From positions 1-30,056 of IMG/VR virus record IMGVR_UViG_3300046007_009942: a stretch of DNA of 30,056 nucleotides; one strand, given 5' to 3'. This document shows, one piece after another, positions 22,524-28,434 of the stretch. Source of the stretch: a virus. The position numbers and the translations under genes are program-made. The notes under the pieces were generated by a model. That model was not told the DNA's origin. It saw only the letters and a program-made list of their open reading frames with translations, and ran no database searches. The first letter of the stretch is position 1. Each line of letters begins with the position of its first letter.

Positions 22524-23450
22524 ATGGTAAATGAACTGCTTGTAAATGTTTTTAATTCAATCTTAGGAGTAGGGAAACCTACCTCTCGGGGCAATTATTC
22601 ATATCATTGCCCGTTTTGTAATCACCATAAACCTAAATTTGAGATTTGTTTTGACCAAAACTCAACTCACTTCCAGAAATATGCTTGTTGGGTATGTGGA
22701 AATAAAGGTACTAAACTTACTAAATTATCTAAAAATTTAAAAGTCCCCCAAAATATACAAGAGGAGATATCCTCCCTTTTACCTAAAACAAGACAAATAC
22801 AAGAACAACTAAATAAAACTTCATTAACATTACCTAAAGAATATATCCCTTTATATAAACATTCATCTTCCATCATATACCGTCATGCCATGGTTTATTT
22901 GCGGAAACGAGGCGTGACTCTACAAGACATCATAAAATATGATATAGGATATTGCGAGACAGGAGAATACGCTAATTCCATTGTTATTCCCTCATATGAT
23001 GAAAAAGGAAACCTAAACTATTTCACATCTAGGTCATTTAATAATTCAAAATTAAAATATAAAAATCCTGACACTTCCAGAGATATTATTCCTTTTGAAT
23101 TTTTTATAAATTGGGACCAACCTATTATTTTATGTGAGGGACCTTTTGATGCTTTAGCTATAAAACGAAACGCTGTTCCTTTATTAGGTAAAAACATTAC
23201 TCCTAAATTAATGACTAAATTAGTGGAATCTAAAGTTAAAAAAATATATATAGCCTTAGATAAAGATGCTGTGAAAAAAGCATTAGAGTTTTGTGAAACC
23301 CTTATAAATGAAGGAAAACAAGTATTTTTAATTGACTTAGAAGAAAAAGACCCAGGTGAAATTGGATTTATCCAGTTTACTCGCCTTCTACATAACGCCA
23401 AACCCTTAACATTCTCTAGATTATTAGAGAAAAAAATGCAATTACTATGA
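22524..23450 (+). CDS. 61: DnaG/gp61-like DNA primase
   Basis: The product has 308 residues. A zinc ribbon is visible as C29-x2-C32 (CPFCNHH) and C55-x2-C58 (CWVCG), the DNA-template recognition module. Toprim catalytic motifs follow: E205 in ILCEGPFDALA, and D246-x-D248 in IALDKDA, which bind the metal ions for primer synthesis. Length is close to T4 gp61 (342 residues), which makes RNA primers together with the gp41 helicase. No helicase domain is fused, and the helicase must lie elsewhere. The gene overlaps the downstream nuclease by four bases. Assignment as primase is strong; the symbol is by T4 analogy. Confidence 0.88.
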   Translation: MVNELLVNVFNSILGVGKPTSRGNYSYHCPFCNHHKPKFEICFDQNSTHFQKYACWVCGNKGTKLTKLSKNLKVPQNIQEEISSLLPKTRQIQEQLNKTSLTLPKEYIPLYKHSSSIIYRHAMVYLRKRGVTLQDIIKYDIGYCETGEYANSIVIPSYDEKGNLNYFTSRSFNNSKLKYKNPDTSRDIIPFEFFINWDQPIILCEGPFDALAIKRNAVPLLGKNITPKLMTKLVESKVKKIYIALDKDAVKKALEFCETLINEGKQVFLIDLEEKDPGEIGFIQFTRLLHNAKPLTFSRLLEKKMQLL

Positions 23451-24217
23451 GTACATTCAAAAAATCATACAAACGTTTGTTGGAGATATCTGATGACCAC
23501 AAACAAATTACTTTACCCGATTCTAGGTATTATAAAAGAAATGGACAGTATTATCCTTCTATAACTTATGTTCTACAGTATTATCCTAAAGGAAGACATT
23601 TTGAGGATTGGTTAAAGAAAGTAGGATATGCCTCTGAACATATTGTAAAACAGGCAGGAGAAGAAGGTACTCAAGTCCATAGTTTGATAGAAAAATATTT
23701 AGAGGGAAATACTTTAAATTTTTTAAATGAAAAAGGAAATCCAAAATACTCATCAGAGGTATGGCAAATGTTTTTACGTTTTGTTGAGTTTTGGGAAACA
23801 TACAATCCTGTATTAATTGAAACCGAGGTTCATCTATTTACAGATGAAATAAAAGTAGCAGGTACTTGTGATCTTGTATGTGAAATTGATGGTAAAAGAT
23901 GGTTGATAGATTTTAAAACATCTAATCATCTTCATTTAACTTATGATCTTCAAACAGCAATATATAAAAAATGCTATGAGGAATGTTTTGGAAAAGATAT
24001 TGACAATTATGGAATATTATGGTTAAAATCCTCTAAACGTAGATTCAATAAAGAAAAAATGCAAGGTAAAGGTTGGGAAATAGTTCAATCAGATCGTTCA
24101 TATGAAGAAAATTTAGATATATTCAAAACCGTTAAAAAACTATTTGACTTAGAGAACCCAACCCCAGAACCAGTTTTTATCTCTTTTCCTACTGAGGTGA
24201 AAAGAAATTTGTCTTAA
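23447..24217 (+). CDS. PD-(D/E)XK (RecB/Cas4-like) nuclease
   Basis: The product has 256 residues. The nuclease core reads E125/E127 in LIETEVHL, D142 in VAGTCDLVCEIDG, then D155-x-K157 in WLIDFKTS, the D...(D/E)-x-K metal-binding set. It is followed by Q169-x3-Y173 (QTAIY), the RecB-family motif. An upstream H78 (EEGTQVHSL) fits the conserved His of the Cas4/AddB group. No Cys cluster for an iron-sulphur centre is evident. The four-base overlap with the primase shows co-translation. It probably processes DNA ends or flaps in replication-coupled recombination, as similar proteins in T4-like marine phages are thought to do. Confidence 0.82.
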   Translation: MSTFKKSYKRLLEISDDHKQITLPDSRYYKRNGQYYPSITYVLQYYPKGRHFEDWLKKVGYASEHIVKQAGEEGTQVHSLIEKYLEGNTLNFLNEKGNPKYSSEVWQMFLRFVEFWETYNPVLIETEVHLFTDEIKVAGTCDLVCEIDGKRWLIDFKTSNHLHLTYDLQTAIYKKCYEECFGKDIDNYGILWLKSSKRRFNKEKMQGKGWEIVQSDRSYEENLDIFKTVKKLFDLENPTPEPVFISFPTEVKRNLS

Positions 24218-24240
24218 TAATATTTTTTATTTATCTTTAG

Positions 24241-24257
24241 CATATATATGATAAAAT
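24241..24257 (+). promoter_or_regulatory. CATATATATGATAAAAT element
   Basis: Copy of the A/T element with a single-base variation (G in place of A), 13 bases before the ATG at 24271, in a 53-base gap after the nuclease gene. Confidence 0.35.
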
Positions 24258-24270
24258 AATATTTTAAATT

Positions 24271-24627
24271 ATGAAACAACAACTCAACGAAGAATTTAAA
24301 AGAATGCAAAAACTAGCAGGCATTGTTAATGAATCTCAACCAGATGAAGCTATTGATAGCCAAATATTAGATAAATTTATTGATATTTTTGATACATCTG
24401 AGGGATACCAAGGCCCTTTAGACTCAGGAACAGAACGTAGCGTAATAGTAGATATAAATGATTATATAGAAGATGGTGAAGAGGAATATGAAAATGAAAT
24501 AGACATTTTTAATAAATGTTATGAGTATCTTCAAAGTAAAGGAGGAAAAATATATTATCCAAAATATAAAACAACTTTTGAAATAATAAGTCAAAATGAA
24601 ATAGAATATTCTTGGAAACAAGAATAA
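24271..24627 (+). CDS. Small acidic protein with N-terminal leader-like motif
   Basis: The product has 118 residues. The N-terminus MKQQLNEEFKRMQKLAGIVNE is basic and amphipathic, in sharp contrast to the rest, which is very acidic (IEDGEEEYENEIDI, about 67-80). I recall similar (F/L)xRMQKLAGI-type tags on unrelated proteins of marine T4-like phages. They contain Leu-x-Glu cleavage-type triplets, so a capsid-targeting leader is a reasonable guess. The downstream half includes strands FEIISQNEIEYSW. It stands alone between a promoter-like element and the strong terminator at 24691, so it may be a single-gene transcript. Function unknown. Confidence 0.6.
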   Translation: MKQQLNEEFKRMQKLAGIVNESQPDEAIDSQILDKFIDIFDTSEGYQGPLDSGTERSVIVDINDYIEDGEEEYENEIDIFNKCYEYLQSKGGKIYYPKYKTTFEIISQNEIEYSWKQE

Positions 24628-24690
24628 TTATAAATTTACAACCTGATTCATAGCCAGGCGCTCTAACAAGAGAAAAAAATTATGGAAGCT

Positions 24691-24726
24691 GTGGCTCCGA
24701 TCGAAAGATTGGAGCCACTTTTATTT
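24691..24726 (+). terminator. Strong Rho-independent terminator with GAAA tetraloop
   Basis: Twelve bases GTGGCTCCGATC (24691-24702) pair with GATTGGAGCCAC (24707-24718) through eleven Watson-Crick pairs and one G-T pair, capped by the stable GNRA loop GAAA, and followed by TTTTATTT. It separates the upstream DNA-metabolism genes from the accessory genes. This is the clearest terminator in the window. Confidence 0.9.
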
Positions 24727-24775
24727 GGCTCTTTAAACAAAATTTATTATATTTAATAGTTAAACATAATCAAGT

Positions 24776-26074
24776 ATGAATAATAAGAAAATTGTAATTA
24801 TTGGAGCAGGAGTAGCAGGCATTAATGCTGCCACTAAATTAATAGATAAAGGATACTCTGGAGGTCTTATCACTATTATTGATAAAGGAAGTGATCCATT
24901 CAAACGTAAGCCTGAGGAAGTTATGACAGGTATGCTAGGAGCAGGAGGATGGAGTGATGGTAAACTAACATACCATACTGCTATTGGAGGTCAACTTTCA
25001 AAATATTGTGGTGAGGAAAAAGCCATGGAGTTAATGAAAGAAGTTGTGGATAATTTCACTCGTTTTCATCCTAAACCAGAGGAAATCTTTATGTCTGACC
25101 CACAAGAAGAACCTGAATTTATTAAACCATATTTTGGGTTACGTTTATTCCCAGTATGGCATATTGGTTCAAATTATTTACATGAAATTGCTAAAAATTG
25201 GTATCAATATTTAATTGATAGAGGAGTTAAATTTATGTGGGAAACCGAGGTTCTAGATGTTAATTTTAGAACATGTTCTGTATGGTTCACTGGAGGACAG
25301 ATATTTTACGATTCTTTAATATTTGGAGCAGGTAAATCAGGTATTGATTTTACTCAACAACTATCTACTAAATATAAATTACCTACAGAACCAAAATCAG
25401 TTCAAATTGGAGTTAGGTACGAGGCACCACAAAAATACTTTCAAAAACTAATTGACATTAGTTATGACTTTAAACTATATCAAAAATTTGATAATGTAAG
25501 TTTACGCTCATTCTGTACTAACAATAACGCTGCTTATGTTGCTGTGGAAGAAACTTATGGTGATATTAGTTACAATGGTCATGCTAAAAAAGGAGAACAA
25601 TTCCGAAACGATATGACCAATTTTGGTATTTTGATGGAAATTAAAGGCATTAAAAACCCATTTGAATGGTCAAGAGAAGCAGTTAAAAAACTCCAAATCA
25701 ATGGTACTGGAACCTACTATTCACCAAACCGTACTCGTAAACCAGCCTTAACTTCAGAGGGTAATACAGTATCAGCCATTCAAGTTGATACAATGGATCC
25801 TTTATTTGATGCATTAGGAGAAGAGTATGCCCAATATATTGAAGATTTTATTACAAATCTACAAACAGTATTTCCTGAGATAGGAGATGATTGGGGTATT
25901 TATATGCCTGAAGTAAAATATTTAAGTCCTGAACCTCTTGTTAATTATAATAATCTATCTTTGACAGAATATCCTAATGTTCATTTTGTAGGAGATGCAT
26001 TAAGTGCTAGAGGAATTACAGTAAGTGGAGCTCATGGTATTTATGTAGCTGAAGCTATTACAAGAGGCTTCTAG
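24776..26074 (+). CDS. FAD-dependent dehydrogenase (COG2509-like)
   Basis: The product has 432 residues. An N-terminal Rossmann motif VIIGAGVAGINAA (7-19) binds FAD. GMLGAGGWSDGKLT (about 52-65) is the hallmark of the uncharacterised COG2509 dehydrogenases, normally G-A-GT-SDGKL. SFCTNNNAAYVAVE and ISYNGHAKKG (about 240-275) parallel the FCMCPGG...VVNGMS segment of that family. The C-terminal VHFVGDALSARGITVSGAHGI is the second FAD contact. The family CMCPGG cysteines are partly replaced (only one Cys, SFCTN). It is transcribed alone after a strong terminator, from an A/T-rich region. It is an unusual enzyme for a phage; substrate unknown. Confidence 0.8.
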   Translation: MNNKKIVIIGAGVAGINAATKLIDKGYSGGLITIIDKGSDPFKRKPEEVMTGMLGAGGWSDGKLTYHTAIGGQLSKYCGEEKAMELMKEVVDNFTRFHPKPEEIFMSDPQEEPEFIKPYFGLRLFPVWHIGSNYLHEIAKNWYQYLIDRGVKFMWETEVLDVNFRTCSVWFTGGQIFYDSLIFGAGKSGIDFTQQLSTKYKLPTEPKSVQIGVRYEAPQKYFQKLIDISYDFKLYQKFDNVSLRSFCTNNNAAYVAVEETYGDISYNGHAKKGEQFRNDMTNFGILMEIKGIKNPFEWSREAVKKLQINGTGTYYSPNRTRKPALTSEGNTVSAIQVDTMDPLFDALGEEYAQYIEDFITNLQTVFPEIGDDWGIYMPEVKYLSPEPLVNYNNLSLTEYPNVHFVGDALSARGITVSGAHGIYVAEAITRGF

Positions 26075-26089
26075 CATATATATAATAAA
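26075..26089 (+). promoter_or_regulatory. Start-abutting CATATATATAATAAA element
   Basis: The 15-base element runs directly into the ATG at 26090 with no leader. It nearly duplicates the copy at 5669-5685. Confidence 0.45.
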
Positions 26090-26572
26090 ATGTCAAGAAT
26101 AGTCCTTTTAAGCTGTACTAAATCTAAGCTAGATAAAAAATCCCCAGCATATCAACTTTACTCACCTTCTCCTATGTTTCAGAAAACTATGGAGTATGGT
26201 AAATCTTTAAAACCAGATAAAATGTTTATTTTATCAGCCAAATATCATCTTGTTCCTATGAATAAAGAGTTAGAACCCTATGATTTAACTCTTAAAACTA
26301 TGAAAAGTGATGAGAAAAAGACATGGGGAGCAGAAGTAATCAAACAGATGAAATCCTCAGGTATAAATCCTTCCTCTGATAAATTTGTTTTCTTAACTGG
26401 TGTAGAATATATGAAACCTTTAAAAGAATATATCCCTGAGGAAAATATTGAAACTCCTATGGATGGAAAAAGAATGGGTGAAAGATTAAGTTGGCTAAAT
26501 AGTCAAATTAAAAAGTTAAACGAAATTGTCAAATATATTAAATCATTGATCTATGAACATATCAAGAGATAA
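26090..26572 (+). CDS. DUF6884-like protein (SCTKSK motif)
   Basis: The product has 160 residues. The signature IVLLSCTKSKLDKKSPAYQLY (4-24), SPMFQKTMEYG, then FILSAKYHLVPMNKELEPYDLTL (46-68) is the pattern of the DUF6884 family found in bacteria and phages. Members carry an invariant S-C-T-K-S-K strand-loop. Some are discussed near tRNA-modifying or nucleotide-transfer systems, but the biochemical role is not established. C8 could be functional. The C-terminal 20 residues are a helix and overlap the next gene by 20 bases. It follows the FAD enzyme in a 15-base gap carrying a promoter-like element. Confidence 0.7.
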   Translation: MSRIVLLSCTKSKLDKKSPAYQLYSPSPMFQKTMEYGKSLKPDKMFILSAKYHLVPMNKELEPYDLTLKTMKSDEKKTWGAEVIKQMKSSGINPSSDKFVFLTGVEYMKPLKEYIPEENIETPMDGKRMGERLSWLNSQIKKLNEIVKYIKSLIYEHIKR

Positions 26573-26792
26573 ATTAAACGAGTATATCACATTATATTTA
26601 AATGATATGGAGGATTATGGAGATGATCCTGAATTTGGAATACTGGCTGAATCTATGTTAATTCCATTAAAAAATCTTATTACTGAGACTAAAATATCTC
26701 AAGTAAATATTCATGAAATATCTAGTATAATCAAAAATAAAGAAGTGTCACAAGACTTTGTATCTTACCTTCAAATATGTTTGGCTAGCTGA
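26553..26792 (+). CDS. Small acidic helical protein, unknown
   Basis: The product has 79 residues and is acidic, with a Leu/Ile-rich helical profile (ITLYLNDMEDYGDDPEFGILAESM). No motif is recognised. The ATG lies 20 bases inside the preceding gene in a different frame, the longest overlap in this region. Codon use is normal for the phage, and the protein has reasonable amino-acid balance, so it is likely genuine. The overlap suggests that expression depends on translation of the DUF6884-like gene. An inverted repeat stands just after its stop. Confidence 0.6.
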   Translation: MNISRDKLNEYITLYLNDMEDYGDDPEFGILAESMLIPLKNLITETKISQVNIHEISSIIKNKEVSQDFVSYLQICLAS

Positions 26793-26799
26793 AATATTA

Positions 26800-26819
26800 T
26801 TCTTATATTTATATAAGAA
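26800..26819 (+). promoter_or_regulatory. Palindromic A/T element between genes
   Basis: TTCTTATAT (26800-26808) and ATATAAGAA (26811-26819) form a perfect 9-bp inverted repeat around TT. It could be a weak hairpin at the end of the upstream transcript, or an operator/promoter for the ATPase gene starting at 26832. There is no T-run after it. Confidence 0.4.
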
Positions 26820-26831
26820 ATAAAAACAGTT

Positions 26832-27617
26832 ATGAACATAACAAAAAGAAAAGGACGCCCCGTTAAAAATGCTAATGTTACTTTTAAAGTAAAAACCACC
26901 AAAATGAACTCTCTAAATTTTAGTAAAGAGTTGTTCACACCTATGGTTACTAACACAAAACTAGATGAATTCTTTTCTAATGATGGCGGTTTAATGAGGG
27001 GTACTAATTATATTGGAACTGGAGATCCAGGGGTAGGAAAATCAACATTACTTCTAGATATGTTAGCTAATTTACAAGCTAATGGTGTTAGATGTTTATT
27101 TATCTCTGGAGAAATGAACGCTATTGATTTGTATGGTTATGTTAAAAGATACCCAAAATTTGGTGATTTAGAAATTTTATTCATGTCAGATTATTCTGAA
27201 GTAAATCCAGATTTAGTATTGCGTGAAGCATTAAAAGATGGATATGATGTAGTATTGGTGGACTCAATGGCTGAAATTTCAGATGTATATACTGACTATT
27301 TTGGAGGTACTAATAAAAGTAATCAAACACGTTTATTGCAATTATTTGAGGAACATAATTTGGGCAAAAATCAAGCTAACAAAAACACCTCATTCTTAAT
27401 CATCCAGCAAGTTACAAAATCAGGAACATTTGTGGGCTCAAATAAATTAAAACATATGACCACTGGAATGTTTAGTATGAAATTGTCTTCTGAAGGAGAA
27501 CGTTATTTAATGTTTAATAAAAACCGTCGAGGAGGGAATATGAATAAATTATATTTTAGTTTAGGTACTTATAATCGTGTTGAATATTTAAGAGATGAAG
27601 CTCCAAATGCTGAATAA
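26832..27617 (+). CDS. RadA/RecA-like ATPase (compact)
   Basis: The product has 261 residues. Walker A GDPGVGKST (64-72) and Walker B VVLVD (143-147) are clear. The segment FLIIQQVTKSGTFVGSNKLKHMTTGMFSM (about 188-216) matches the end of the RadA/Sms ATPase core, where HVTKDG...GP..LEHM.D is typical. GEMNAIDL after the second strand corresponds to the catalytic Glu region. The RadA zinc ribbon and Lon-like C-terminal domain are missing, so only the core is present, preceded by 35 residues of basic linker with GRP, possibly AT-rich DNA binding. A role in branch migration, recombination or helicase loading is likely. T4 UvsX is longer and different. Confidence 0.8.
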   Translation: MNITKRKGRPVKNANVTFKVKTTKMNSLNFSKELFTPMVTNTKLDEFFSNDGGLMRGTNYIGTGDPGVGKSTLLLDMLANLQANGVRCLFISGEMNAIDLYGYVKRYPKFGDLEILFMSDYSEVNPDLVLREALKDGYDVVLVDSMAEISDVYTDYFGGTNKSNQTRLLQLFEEHNLGKNQANKNTSFLIIQQVTKSGTFVGSNKLKHMTTGMFSMKLSSEGERYLMFNKNRRGGNMNKLYFSLGTYNRVEYLRDEAPNAE

Positions 27618-27629
27618 GTAATGAATACG

Positions 27630-27640
27630 TATAATAAAAT
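27630..27640 (+). promoter_or_regulatory. TATAATAAAAT element before the kinase gene
   Basis: TATAATAAAAT ends two bases before the ATG at 27643, in the 25-base gap after the RadA-like gene. Confidence 0.4.
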
Positions 27641-27642
27641 AA

Positions 27643-28434
27643 ATGATTAAACTAACTGATTTATTAAAAGAAATCCAATCTAGCCCCAAAGCATTGCTAT
27701 TAGCAGGTGCTCCTGGGGCTGGAAAGGGTTCTATTCTAAATAATTTAGGTTTAGATAATATAAAAACTCTTAATGTTGATGATACTATTATAGCATTATC
27801 TAAAGAAATGGGTTTTACTCTAGACCAAAAACAAGCAGATGCTGATGATAGGAGTAAATATGCTCAAGCCATGGCTCAAGCCACTCAAAAGTTAAAAAAA
27901 GAGCAACTCCCTAACATTATTTCCAACCGTGAGTCTTTTATCCTAGATGGAACATCAGCCTCCTCTAAGCAAACTTCTGAACTTAAATCTCAATTAGAAT
28001 CAGCAGGGTATGAGGTTATGATGTTATATGTTTATACTGATTTAACAACATCATTAACACGTAATCAAGAAAGATTTATCAAATCCAAAGGACAAGATAG
28101 AAGTTTAAATCCAAATATAGTTTTAAGAACATGGAATGAAGTGACTAAAAACTTCAATACATATAAACAAATGTTTGGTAATAATTTTATATCGGTATCA
28201 AATACTGGAGAAAAAGAAAATATAAAGGATATTGAAGATATTTTACAAACATATGTTGATCCTTTTAGACCAACAGATTCTAAACCTAAAACAGATAAAG
28301 AAATAGAAAAAATTGAACAATTATATTCTGATACTCAAAATCTTCTCCTTTCAAATATAACTAAAGAAATCATCCAGTCCTCTTTATCTAAGGAACAAGC
28401 CCAATCCAAAATTAAATCATTCTTCAATAAATGA
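27643..28434 (+). CDS. P-loop kinase (zeta-toxin/AAA_33-like) with leader peptide
   Basis: The product has 263 residues. P-loop GAPGAGKGS (22-30) is followed by a strand and NVDD (44-47), in the positions where zeta-toxin and polynucleotide/nucleoside kinases hold their catalytic Asp. FILDGTSAS (near 105-113) and VYTDLTTSLTRNQERF carry further kinase-style elements, including a possible lid arginine. The first ten residues MIKLTDLLKE, with L-x-E, look like an added leader rather than part of the kinase fold. A charged C-terminal tail (about 210-263) is probably helical. The stop overlaps the next start (ATGA), coupling it to the multidomain protein. The phosphorylated substrate is not evident; possibilities are a nucleotide, a nucleotide-sugar or an RNA 5' end. 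Confidence 0.75.
   Translation: MIKLTDLLKEIQSSPKALLLAGAPGAGKGSILNNLGLDNIKTLNVDDTIIALSKEMGFTLDQKQADADDRSKYAQAMAQATQKLKKEQLPNIISNRESFILDGTSASSKQTSELKSQLESAGYEVMMLYVYTDLTTSLTRNQERFIKSKGQDRSLNPNIVLRTWNEVTKNFNTYKQMFGNNFISVSNTGEKENIKDIEDILQTYVDPFRPTDSKPKTDKEIEKIEQLYSDTQNLLLSNITKEIIQSSLSKEQAQSKIKSFFNK

Noticed and set aside
24640-24672. Minus-strand D-arm/anticodon-like string resembling a tRNA piece
   Set aside because: A 5-bp stem with a 7-base loop can be drawn, but no acceptor or T-arm is present. Too little to call a tRNA remnant.
24684-24756. Short open frame starting at the ATG before the terminator
   Set aside because: It is read through the terminator stem. The hairpin explains the sequence better than a 24-residue peptide.
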